Shown here: piece after piece, positions 1 to 10,933 of the stretch
Position numbering within the stretch: the first letter of the stretch is position 1
Layout of the letters: each line of letters opens with the position of its first letter
Assembly (NCBI RefSeq): GCF_033439725.1
Contig: NW_026944384.1
Coordinates: 4,960,001 to 5,024,000, forward strand
Length of the DNA stretch: 64,000 bases
Direction: 5' to 3'
Origin: Neurospora tetraspora
Taxonomy: Eukaryota; Ascomycota; Sordariomycetes; Sordariales; Sordariaceae
The notes under the pieces: generated by a model
What the model was told of the DNA's origin: nothing
The model's database searches: none
Seen by the model: the letters and a program-made list of their open reading frames with translations, nothing else
Position numbers and translations under genes: made by a program

Positions 1-3000
1 GCCACCTCAGCAGAAGCGTACCAGAGGAAGCCCTCGCCCTTCACCTTCTCTTCAACACCAAATGGACTCCAACTCGGTGGTCCGAACCTAGCCCCAGAAA
101 TCAGAGTTGCGCCTGATGACTTGCCCGGTGTCATTCGAGTTGCCAATGATCTCGCCGTCGACTTCGGAAAGGTTCTCGGTAGCAACGCATCGGTCGTTAA
201 GGCTGACTGGAAATCAACAGCTTCCTCGAAGCCTTCCAAGCCAGTCATAATCATTGGTACCGTCGGTCGGTCTACCCTTATCGATGGCTTAGCCGCCTCC
301 AAGAAGCTTGATACGACAGCTCTTGCATCCAAGTGGGAGTCATTCTCATACCAAGTTGTCCTGAACCCTTGGGATGGACAAGAGGCTGCCTTCGTCATTG
401 CCGGCTCTGACCTCCGCGGCTCGGTGTTTGGGGCCTACGATGTTACTGAGAAGATTGGGGTTTCCCCATGGTACTGGTGGGCTGATGTCCCTCCAACAAA
501 ACGGCAGTATATCTGGGCGAGTGATCTCACTTACACGGAAGGCCCACCCTCGGTCAAGTACCGTGGCATCTTTCTCAACGATGAATCGCCGGGTCTTACG
601 AGCTGGGGTCATGCCAAGTTCAAGGACAGTCAGTACGGCAGTCCTTTCATCACTGACTTCTTCAAGCGGGTTTTTGAGCTGGTTCTTCGTATGAAGGGTA
701 ATTACGTCTGGCCTGCCATGTGGTCCAGCATGTTCTACCTTGATGACACCAAGAATGGACCAACGGCAACTGAGTATGGAATCTTTATGGGGACAAGTCA
801 TCATGAACCCATGGTACGTAATTTCAAAGAATCGATGGAGGAATCGAGACGTCGCTTACAAGTAAATGCAGGCCCGAGCAGATAAAGAGCAAAGCAGATT
901 TTTGAAGGGCTCTTGGGACTGGAAGAGCAACAAGGGAGGTGTGCAGTCATTTATGCAAGAAGGAGCCAACAGGTCCAAGAACTGGAGCACCATATATACG
1001 CTGGGAATGAGAGGATCGGGTGATGCAGCTTCTGCGACTCTGACTGCTGCCGCTTTGGAGGAGGTCATCGCCTGGCAACAATCTGCTCTGACAAAGGCCC
1101 TCGGGAAGCCGCTGTCACAAATCCCACAGGCATGGGTCATGTACAAGGTGGGCTGCCATATGTCTCCGAAATCTGACATGGAAACTAACGAAACATACAG
1201 GAAGTACCAGGTTACTGGCAAAAAGGCATGAATGTCTCCGACGACGTTACGCTGCTGTGGAGTGATGACAACCGAGGCAATATCCGCAGAATCCCCATCG
1301 GCAACGAACCGAACAGGAGCGGCGGTTCTGGCATGTACTATCATTTCGACTATGTCGGTGATCCTCGCAACTACAAGTGGATCAACACCATCCAGTTGCA
1401 AAAGACTTGGGAGCAGATGACTCTCGCCTATGATCGTGGAATAGAGAATATTTGGATCGCTAATGTGGGAGATCTCAAGGCCTTGGTATGTGGAACCCCA
1501 TTCGAGCGTCCTGCTGTGCCTGCTGACCGTTTCCTTAGGAACTTCCTACTGCCCATTTTATAGCCTTGGCCTGGGACAGGGAGAGCTTCCAGGCGGTCGA
1601 CAGTACCAAGGCATGGCTCACTGATTGGAGCTCACGACAGTTTGGCGAAGCCGTGGCCGAATCAACTTCTGATACTATGACCACATACGGCAAGCTGACG
1701 GCTCGAATGAAATATGAAGATTTGAGCAGAACTCCATTCTACTTTTCCACTGTCAACTACGATGAAGCAGAAGTGAACTATCAGGAATGGGTCGACTTGC
1801 TCACGAAGGCTCAAGCTGTCCACGACAGCTCATCGAGTGACGTCCAGGTCGCTTTCTTCGAGATGGTTCTTCATCCTGTGTTAGCGGGCAAGACAGTCTT
1901 TGAGATATACACCAAAGTCGCCATGGGAAGCAAATACGCAAATGAGCATCGAACTAGTGCCAATCAGCTCGCCAAAGAAGTTCAAATCGCCTTTTCTGCA
2001 GACTCATCCATTACCAAGCGCTACCACGGTCTCTTGAACGGGAAATGGGACAAGATTCTAAGCCAAAACCACATCGGATACAGCAACTGGCAAGAACCCG
2101 CTTCTCAAACACTTCCACGGTTGAGTTATACAACCTCAGCCGCCAAAAATGCCCTCATGGGAGTAACTGCTCAAGGCAACACAGCCTCCTTCCCTACCAC
2201 CGCAAAGCTCTCCCTTCTTCCGCTCAGCCCATTCACACCAAAGGGCGTTGACCGATGGGTAGAGATATACACTCGCGACAATGGCACCTTCAGCTACAAG
2301 ATCACATCCAGCGCATCCTACATCAACATTACAAACTCACAAGGAAAACTTAGCGCTCCCGGTGGTCCATCAGACGCCCGCTCACTCATCGCAGTGGACT
2401 GGCCCTCCGCCCCATCCGGTTCCAGCACAGCCACCCTCACCATCACAAACACCGACTCTCCCACCGCCGTCGCAACCGTCACCGTCCCTCTGGAGAACGA
2501 AGTCATCCCGCCGGTCTTCAAGGGCCACGTCGAATACGCCGGAGCCATCTCCATCGAAGCCGAACACTTCTCTCCGCCACCCGCCTCCTCAGCCGAGTAC
2601 ATGGTCGTCCCCGACTACGGTCGTACCCTCTCAGGAGTGAAGCTACCCCCCAAGACGCCCTCACAAGCAGCCGGCGGCAAAGGCCATGTGCTGGTCTACC
2701 CCTTCTACACCTTCACCAGCGCTTCAGCAGCCACTTTGACCGTGTACCTCTCGCCGTCCGAGAACGCGAACCCCAACAGTCCGAACAAGTACAGCTTCAG
2801 CGTGGACGGAGCAAGCCCAGCGACGGTGCAGCCGGTGCCCGTTGGCGATGGGAGCCAGCAACCCGCGGGATGGGCGGAGGCGGTGATTCAGAACGCGTAT
2901 GTGTCCAAGCAAAACCTGGGGAAGTTAGCGGCGGGAAGACATGAGTTGAGATTGTGGTTGTTGGAGCCGACGATGGTGGTGACGAAGTTGGTGGTGGATG

Positions 3001-3056
3001 TGGGTGGGTTGAAGAGTAGTTTGATGGGACCGCCGGAGAGTCATTGGGTTGTGTAG
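1..3056 (+). CDS. GH115 alpha-glucuronidase, 5' end outside window
   Basis: Glycoside hydrolase family 115 enzyme; the family removes (4-O-methyl)glucuronic acid side chains from xylan and is usually secreted. Exons are 1-813, 872-1147, 1201-1485 and 1539-3056; all joins keep frame and give 963 visible residues. The frame is open to base 1, so only a short N-terminus (probably the signal peptide) is missing. Family-like segments include GVSPWYWWADVPP, the KGNYVWPAMWSSMF region and, later, GDLKALELPTAHFIALAWD. The C-terminal third (about residues 680-960) is a beta-rich region ending in a carbohydrate-binding-like domain, as in full-length members. Length fits the usual 950-1000 residues. It stands alone and is followed 440 bp later by an unrelated gene on the same strand. 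Confidence 0.93.
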
Positions 3057-3496
3057 ATCTGGAATCTGTATCCATCCTTACCTTACCGGCTTACCCGAAC
3101 ACGCCGGGGTACTCCCTCCCGAGTTGTCCGGGTCTAGACCCCCGAACGGACGGGAGCGAACTTGGTGCTTGGCACATGGAATCGGACACAATTCTGCAAA
3201 TGACGTACTTGGTCTGTGCGCTAATCGCCCTTTATCACTCAGCGGAGTGGATCTCTCTCTCTCTGTCAATGACTGTGACAGACAGCGACTTGCTTCCAGA
3301 AGGCGTGAATTGTGCATGAACCGATCCGTGCTACATAGTCGGTGATCTTTCTTCATCCCATTTTCAGCGTTACATATTTACCGATATAAATCTTATTTTC
3401 CTACTCAAAAGAACAGATCACATAATCTCCACCTCGGATCACATTCACATCGGAGCAATTTCCTCAAGTACCAAACAACTGAAAGGAACATAAGCA
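3057..3496. other. intergenic, GH115 3' / ABHD11 5'
   Basis: 440 bp. The last about 100 bases, with A/C-rich sequence just before the next ATG, look like the promoter and leader of the following hydrolase gene. No other feature seen. Confidence 0.6.
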
Positions 3497-4754
3497 ATGA
3501 TGAGAATAGCCTTCGCCCGCGTGGCCGCCCAGGCCGGCGCATCAGTTGGGGGAGGGTGCTGCTCAACCATCTCAACCGCCGGCGTCGCCGTCATGGCCCG
3601 AAGACTCTTCTCCTCCGCTTCTGCCGCCACTCCTTCGTCGACAACAACCAACACCGTGCCCCCGGTGGTAGAAACAGTTCCTCTCGTCTATGATCTTCAC
3701 TCGCCCGAGAACCCTACGGTGCCGAACAAGGAGACTCAGCCCATCATCTTTATCCATGGACTTTTTGGCTCCAAGAAGAATAACAGGAGTATTAGTAAGT
3801 GAGTAGCCCTTGTTGAGTTGGTTATAATTTGTGCTTTTTTCTTTGGAAAGTGAAGCAACCGCTTGTTCACCTCGATCTCTGATGAGCGAGGGGTGTTCAT
3901 TCCGGATATTCGTTAGATGAATGAGATGGAGTGACTGACTTTATATCTTCATAAAAAATACAGACAACTAGCCCGAGACCTAGGTCGTCACATCTTCGCC
4001 ATCGACCTCCGCAACCACGGCGAATCCCCCCACTCCCCCCGCCACGATTACACCGCCATGTCCGAGGACGTAGCCGCCTTCATCCGCTCCCACGGCCTCA
4101 AAGACTCGACGCTCATCGGCCACTCAATGGGCGCCAAAGCCGCCATGACCGTCGCCCTCACGCACCCGGACCTCGTGCAAAACATCATCTCGGTCGACAA
4201 CGCCCCCGTCGACGCCCGCCTGGAATCCTCCTTCGCGCGGTACATCCAAGGCCTGAAGAAGATCGAAGAAGCCGGGGTCTCGTCCCTTTCGGCAGCGGAC
4301 AAGATCCTCGAGCCGTATGAGAAGAACCTGGTCGTCCGCCAATTCTTGTTGGGCAATCTGCATAGGCCCCGTGTGGACCCGGGAGGGCAGCCCAGTCCTA
4401 CGCTGCAGTTTAGAAACCCGTTGGGGATCATTGGCAAGAGTTTGGATCATTTGGGGGATTTCCCCTTCAAGGACCCGCATCGGGTCAGGTTCAGTAAACC
4501 GGCGCTGTTTGTCAGGGGCACCAAGAGCCATTATGTGCCGGATGAGGTGGTGCCGCTTATTGGGCAGTTTTTCCCGCTGTTTGAGCTGGTGGATGTTGAG
4601 AGCGGGCATTGGGTTATTTCGGAGAATCCGGAGGCTTTTAGGCAGGGTGAGTTTTCTCTTATTCTTTTGGACTATGATTTTCTTGGGAAATATTGGTGAT
4701 GCTAATATTGTTTGTGTGACAGCTGTTCTTAGGTTCCTTGAGCCTAAGGAGTAA
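3497..4754 (+). CDS. ABHD11/Imo32-type mitochondrial alpha/beta hydrolase
   Basis: Alpha/beta-hydrolase of the ABHD11 group (yeast Imo32/Ygr031w relatives), small mitochondrial serine hydrolases. Exons 3497-3798, 3964-4646 and 4723-4754 give 338 residues. The first 40 residues are rich in Ala, Ser and Arg with few acidic residues, as expected of a mitochondrial presequence. The oxyanion-hole motif FIHGLFGSKKN lies near residue 88, the nucleophile elbow GHSMGAK puts the catalytic serine at 155, and SGHWV near the end holds the probable catalytic histidine. The last exon is only 32 nt and encodes AVLRFLEPKE. Start: the tandem ATG at 3497 is the first in frame and begins the presequence. It converges on the Rab18 gene. 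The physiological substrate cannot be told from sequence. Confidence 0.9.
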
Positions 4755-5279
4755 AGAAACTAACTGAAACTCCTGTTATGGTATGGAGGCAAGGATGTTG
4801 TATTAGAGATAAGTATTCGTGGAGCTATGGGATTCCCGTCATACATGACACATGACCATGTCGGGACAACAAAGAGACGAAACAGACAAAAGTACCGAAC
4901 ATCCCTTCGCTCTCGACCGGCGGTTGATGGGGTAAAGTGTCTTCTCATCTTAGCCCTCTGGTCCACGAATACCGGTCTACCGTCGAGATCTATCAACGCA
5001 AGATGATGCTTTCAAAAAATGCATAACAACGATGAGGAAGGAACATGAGATTTAGACATAGACCTTAGACGATAGACAGAATAAGCAGCTAATATTCTCC
5101 TTAAGCTTGCAAAATAAGGAAATCTTCAAAACATGCGTTTGTGGCCAATCATGAATAGGCCGAAGGGGGGTATCAGAACTCGTTTCTTGTGATGTGTGTT
5201 CAAGCAGAGCAGCAACCCCGGCCGCCGAGGAGCCGCCGGGCTGTGGGGTGGCGGAGGAAGACGTGAAAATGCGTCCCAT
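4755..5279. other. convergent 3' spacer
   Basis: 525 bp between the stops of the ABHD11-type and Rab18-type genes; presumably the two 3' UTRs. No coding signal seen. Confidence 0.6.
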
Positions 5280-6539
5280 CTAGCACGAACAATTCGGAAG
5301 GGAGAAGTAGCCGTTGTTGGTGGTGCTGTCAACCACAACCGTCCCGGATCGCCGTTTTGCCGTGGCGTTGGTGAGAAGACCTGGCGTCTGGACGATTTGG
5401 TTGACGATTTCCACAAAGGAGCGGCGGACGTTCTCGCTGGTTTTGGAGCTTGCCTCGCAGAAGCTTGCGCCGTGTTGTTCTGCTAGTGCTAGGCCTTCCT
5501 CGGATGTCACCTCCCGGCTGCGAGCTGCTTTGTCAAGTTTTGCTCCGACCTATGGTGTTGATGTGTTAGTGATGGTCCGTGACTCCCTTCACTTCGAGAA
5601 ACATATGTAACCCCTGACATTCAAAAAGTACAGATCTTACCAGGTACAGAGCCACATCCTCTACGGTGTTGGCTTTGGCCTCGTCAAACCATCGTTCCAT
5701 GGACATGAAACTTGCTCTGTTGGAAATGTCGTAGACAAGAATAACGCCATGGGCACCACGGTAGAAGCTGGTTGAAAGAGTTCGGAATCTTTCTTGTCCG
5801 GCCTGTCATCAACAGAGCAACAGTGGCTCACTTGTTAGTAGCAGGCTCATCAACGGGCGTACAGCATAGATGCTTTTCAAACGGATATGTGAACATAGAA
5901 ATGAAAGGAATGAGTCTTGCTTACCGTATCAAACAGCGTCAACCGATATGGTTTGCCACGGACCGCAAGTCTCTTGATCTAGAGCAACGATGGTGTTAGT
6001 ATGCTATTGCAAGGTGCATTACCTGATGATGAGGTGTTGAAGACGGTTCATTTGGAATGACGGCGTGAGATCTCATGATTCATGCCTGACCCTCCGATGA
6101 TTGCGGATTTGGGATAGTTGAAGGGAAAATGAGTGTTATGGGGAAATAAAAGAACAGTAGCTCACCTTGAAGTCGATACCAATCGTTGCAGCTGCCGTAT
6201 CAGGATCGAATTCATCATCACAATATCGCATGAGTACTGGAGAATTGTCAGAGACTAGTATGCAAAAGTTCATATTCGGGTGTGTATAAGTCTGTGACTT
6301 AAGAGCATGATGCCAATGTCGTTTGCACGCCTTTCATCGAATATGAAGGGCGCACTCCAACCTCCTTCTCATGCCCACGAAGTGACGTTGAACAGGCCCG
6401 GCACAGATGATTATGGGGAGAATGGGGAAATATGATGAGACTTTGAACATCAAAAAAAAAACTTACATGCCGACTTTCCAGCACCTGATGGCCCGATCAA
6501 CAAGATCTTGAGCGTAGGTAGGGCATCATCCGAAGCCAT
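5280..6539 (-). CDS. Rab18-type small GTPase
   Basis: Small GTPase of the Rab18 branch, which in other eukaryotes acts at the ER and lipid droplets. Five exons: 6467-6539, 6166-6236, 5925-5978, 5641-5802 and 5280-5549; 209 residues. Visible motifs: P-loop GPSGAGKS (residues 16-23), effector region with TIGIDFK, switch II DTAGQERF (65-72), G5 EASSKT, and the Rab18-like stretch QTPGL. It ends NCSC, a double-cysteine CXC geranylgeranylation signal. Oddity: the base-recognition motif NKxD reads AKLD (Ala at residue 123). The rest of the fold is intact, so I treat it as functional. Assignment to Rab18 rests on QTPGL and overall resemblance; another Rab class is possible but less likely. Confidence 0.92.
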
Positions 6540-7818
6540 CTGGCTGGACGGGGAGCCCACGGGGCCACAGGGATCGAAAGAGGAGAGGTTTAGGTGAGAA
6601 GGTCTTCCGTTGTCTATCCTTGCTCTGGCCTAGATTGACCTGAGTGCAGGTGTTGAAATGATGTGTATAGTTGTTCGGAGATGATGAAGTGTTGTTGTTG
6701 GGTCGTTAGGGCAGGTAGCAATTGCGTATGTAGAGGTATGTCGAGGTTGGAGGTTGACAGTTTGACAGTTGACACAGGTTTGGAGGGGTCGTTGCTGGGT
6801 TATCGAAGGTGAACACAAGGGAGGTATAATTGCACGTGTAAGTCCCGTCCTTCAGGTGCGAAGAGAAAGGTGAAACAAAGTCGTGATGCTCTCCAACCCT
6901 GCAATACTACACTGCTACTGTACGTCTTGGTCCCAGGTTAGAATCCCATGTGTCGTCGACGAGTTCGACGAGTTTGTTGTTAAGGTTTGCGTTTGCAAAT
7001 CTTGGGTTGCTAGTTCCCCCGAAACTGAGGTGCGCAGAGGTGCGTAATCGCCCCGTAGGTAACTGGCTTGGCCGACAAGCTGCCGCTTTGCACATGCACC
7101 CCCATGACGTTTCCTTATGTAAAGACCCTAGACTTACCAAAAGTTGCGAGGGCAAGAGGGCTACCTTGACGGCCCAACCCACACACCGCAGGGGCACACC
7201 ACAAGGCATCAAAGAGGGTTGGGGGTTTGACTTCATATGGTCAAAAATTGCAGGATTGATATGAGAATGTTGGGATTGGCTTTGGACGCACTGATACTAC
7301 AAAGCACCAAGGGACGCGCGAGGCCGACTTGAACCGCCCACCCGCCCTCCATGATGCTGCTGCTGGATGGACTACTAGCTCGGACACCCGTCAACCACGG
7401 CTTCTGCGTCCCTCTCTTCTCATGGCCAACCATCGGAAATTATGGGTATATGGGACTCCGGCTGCTTCTCATGACGATTCCTCGTAGCTGAAATTCAGAT
7501 CCCTAAACGCCCCACAAACCCAAGTCAAGGACGGTTACACAGTGCTTCCGCATCCAGGCAAGGTCTCCCAAACCACGTAGAATTCGCTGAGCTGTCACCC
7601 CTTCTCTAAAAACGACATTTTGAACCACCGCTCGACTTTTGGTCATTTGTGATCGTTTTTTGATTCCCGTTTTCTCATTGTCGGGAGGGTATTCGTTACC
7701 TTGACTAATACCATGATACCATGCCAATGCAACGAAGAAGCAAGACCAAAGCCCTAGAGAGGTATTGCCCGAGTGAAACCCATGCCCAGTGCGTTCATTC
7801 CCCAGTACCAGCAACCCT
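6540..7818. other. intergenic, Rab18 5' / S1 3'
   Basis: 1.28 kb holding the Rab18 promoter and leader (left) and the 3' UTR of the S1 gene (right). Open frames of about 100-150 codons here overlap each other on both strands and show no recognisable protein. Confidence 0.6.
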
Positions 7819-9037
7819 TTATACGGACTCGAGAACGGTCTCCTTGAACTCACGCTCGACCTTCTGGCCAGCCTCGTCGGAGCCAGACTCGCCGTGGAGA
7901 GCCATGAGAGCACCGAGGTCGAACTTGGGCGCCTTGAGGAGCTTGACCTTGCGGATGTGGACCTGTAGCGCATAGAGTTAGCAAATCTGCTGTGTCGTTT
8001 CCTGGGTCAGATCAAAACGTACGTTCTGGAGGGGGTAGATGCCCTGGGTAGCCTTCTCAATCTCGCGGCCAATGACCTCGGGAATGAGCTTGGAGGTGAG
8101 CTGGGTGAGGGTGCAGCTGGAAGCCTCGCGCTGGATGATCTCGGTCATCTTGCGGCGGATGGCGCGGATCTGAGAAGAGGCAGCGTAGGTGGTCTTCTTG
8201 ATCTGGTTGGGGCGGCGCTTGGTGAAGGCAATGGCGAAGAGGCGGAGGAGGTAGTCGTCGGTGGTCTTGACGGTGATGTTGGCCTCAATGAGAGTCTGCC
8301 ACTTGCGGACGAGCGAGCGGAGCTTGTCGGAGGTGAAGTCGAGACCGTGGAAGTTGGTCAGGCAGTTCTTGCCCTGGATCTCATCGACACGGAGCTTGAC
8401 CTTGCGGAAGGAGTGGTCCTCATCCTTCTGGAGGTCGGCGAGAGAGACCTCGAAGATGCGGCCCTTCAGAGCATCGTTGGCGTTCTTGAGACCGGTGGTG
8501 CGGTTGACCAGGGTCTTGCCGACACTGAACAAGCTAGTTAGAATATCGTTCTCGCGTCATGTTTGATTGTTGATATCTGGTCGGGTTGGGTGCGGATCTG
8601 AAAAAGATATCGGTATGTAGGGCGGGCGGATGGCTTACTCTCTGACGTTGAAAGGCGCAGGGGCCTAGAGATGGGGAATCAGTCAGTTTGCTGTCACTTT
8701 TGGGTTTCGGGATCGCCATCTGTCCAAACTCACCTTGATGCCGTACCAGTCCTTGCGGGCGAAGGGGTCCTGGGTCTTCTTCTTAAGACCCTTCTTGCCC
8801 TTGGACAATCTCTTGTTCCTGCACGCCAACACCAGTGATTAGCCGCTGCGCTGCTTGTGTTGTGGGATTTCTCGATTCGGATCGGGCGATGTTGTCTGTA
8901 ATTCGCGACCGGAGCTCGTCATCGCCTCGCGACCGCATGACGCCTGCGCGGACCGCTCATTCCATCCATCCATCGCCCGCATCGTGGCATCGATTTTGGC
9001 AATATTTCGGGGTGACAACGTACTTGCCAACAGCCAT
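7819..9037 (-). CDS. RPS1: 40S ribosomal protein S1 (eS1, S3Ae family)
   Basis: Small-subunit ribosomal protein eS1 (S3A in animals, Rps1 in yeast). Five exons: 9024-9037, 8734-8818, 8639-8664, 8023-8524 and 7819-7962; 256 residues, the normal fungal length. It starts [15 protein letters not shown], a basic leader typical of eS1, followed by [17 protein letters not shown], the conserved core and a C-terminus ending ETVLESV. The first coding exon is only 14 nt and the third 26 nt, so single-frame searches miss the N-terminus. Intron-rich 5' ends are usual for fungal ribosomal protein genes. I looked in its introns for box C/D snoRNA motifs and found no convincing pair. Confidence 0.97.
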
Positions 9038-10403
9038 CTTGACGAGCACCTGTGCCTAGGGACAAAATGTGCTGCTTGGGGTGGTGATGGAGACCGTGCA
9101 ATCTGGGACGCGGAGTTTGGTTTTCTCTCCTCGAAGGGTGAAATTGTGTCTGTCCCGTTGTGTGGGCGTAGTCCGGAAAAACTGTGGTGGTGGGGCTTGC
9201 CAAGACTATGGCCTGATTGGCCCCTCGGACCTTAGGGCTCAATGCCGAGCAGGGGGTCGCCAGCTGATAACGCCTTATCGGTGCAGGTTGTTGCCTCCAC
9301 CCTTGTCCACAGCTGGGTCCCTTGCCTTCTCGCTTGGCCTTTGGAAGGTTGGACTCTGGGAACTTTGCTTCCATCACTTTGCAGAGTGCAGGCGTCACTT
9401 GTTCCATTCCATCCACTTTGAGATTTTGGTGAGTTCTGAACCACTCGTTTATTCTCAACCAAACACCATGACCAAATCATCACCATTCGCCATCACCATC
9501 ACTCAAAAAATCACCTTTTAGCAGAACCACCAGTGCGCCCACTTTTAGTACAATGTGGCTGTGTTATTTTATGGCCCTGTCACCTGTTCATCATGGCGAC
9601 TGCGCTGCTGGATTCACCGCCATCTCATCTCACGACATGTCCGAGGGTTTCAGAAAGAACTAGGGTTGTTTACAGTTTGCACTTCCATTCTTCAGTTCTA
9701 CAGGGTATCCTATGTTGTTGTGTTTGTTGTACACAAGACAGTCTTGTCGTCGCCAACCGGACACGGCACCCCTCGGGGCACTCTCGCATCTTCAACAGTT
9801 GGCTGCGTTACAAAGACCTAGGCGTGTCTTGGCGCCATAATCGCCGGCAATGTCCTCACGACCAAGGGAGCTCAGATTAGCCCACAGCTCGGTCGGCTAA
9901 GTATCATCACCAGCCTCTCCCATCCCCATTCCTCATCCCCTGTCCCCGTGGAATCTCTCCTGCTCTCACAGACTCCGTCGTAACTACCCAGTGGGCACGT
10001 AGCACCCGCCAGCTACGAGATGTGCTGAAGCGGCGTGCATCGCGCTACCCTCCGTTCGTTTCCCCCTGCGAATACCTCAGAAATGGGATTCATAGGATTG
10101 AAGGAATCAAAAACGCCGGGATAATCCGCCTGTCTCTCGCCCATTTCCCTGCGCCCATTCAATGTGGACAGCTTGTGTGTCATGTTCCAATGACACCAGG
10201 GTCCTGTTCCTTGGGAATGTCGCGCCTGCCGATTGCTCTTGCACGGCGGGGCAACTGTTCCCCGAGTGATAGAGGCCTCTGAGGTGGACGTCGTCTTGGT
10301 GAGCGGCCCGATGACCAAAGTGGAAGTCCGGGCTTGCTTCTCGAGTCGCGCAAACTTAAAAAAAAGTCGAAAACAGCTTTCCTCCCAAATCCGAGCACGC
10401 CTA
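9038..10403. other. intergenic, S1 promoter side
   Basis: 1.37 kb between the S1 start and the stop of the orphan gene, both on the minus strand. It should hold the S1 promoter and leader. The longest open frames (about 150-180 codons) lie antisense to one another and look like chance. Confidence 0.55.
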
Positions 10404-10933
10404 TCAAGGAGACTTCATGTGTGGCTCCTTGTCCTCCTCTTGGTGGGGCGACTCATACAAGTCAAAGCTGGGGAAGCTAATGTACCGCTCCGAATGCGAA
10501 TGCGAATCTATCGACGAGTTAGCTCTCGTCCGGAAACATTGGTGACTACACCAAGCGACTCACAGGAATCACGCAGCTCGTCGAAGCCATCTGGGTTGCT
10601 GATAGGAGACGAGGATAGCTCACTGTGTCGACCCAAGCTATCGTACATCGGTGGTGGCCGTGTCGAGATGGGAGAGGTAGCTCTAGAGGTAGCTCTGGTG
10701 AGGGCGTCCGGGGATGAGCCGCCAGAGATGTAAGCCACCCTTAGGAGCTCGGTTGCTCTGCGAGACGAGTACGAGTTGGCGAGCGCATCTCGGCTGGCGT
10801 TGGAGGTGGTGATGGAGGGCTCGGTAGCTGATGCTCGAAGAAGTCTTGGCCTCTGGCTGGGGCTTCGGGTGCCACGGGCCGTCGAAGAGTCTCTGCGCGG
10901 CATGCGGCGCGAGTCGGTAGTTGATGACGCCAT
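10404..10933 (-). CDS. small Ser/Arg-rich orphan protein, two exons
   Basis: I do not recognise this protein. Exons 10564-10933 and 10404-10507 join across a 56-bp intron with a GTGAGT donor, GCTAAC branch site and TAG acceptor; the product is 157 residues. Sequence is rich in Ser, Arg, Thr and Pro and looks disordered in the first two thirds. The second exon encodes a more ordered-looking tail with SERYISFPSFDLYESP and an acidic stretch, ending HMKSP. Start: ATG 10933 sits in GACATGGCG and follows a CAACAACAA-rich leader, typical of fungal 5' UTRs; an upstream in-frame ATG at 10981 would add 16 residues inside that leader. Coding status rests on the splice signals and frame, not homology. 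Confidence 0.65.

Noticed and set aside
8525-9023. snoRNA in introns of the S1 ribosomal protein gene
   Set aside because: No intron has a proper box C with a matching box D at suitable spacing.
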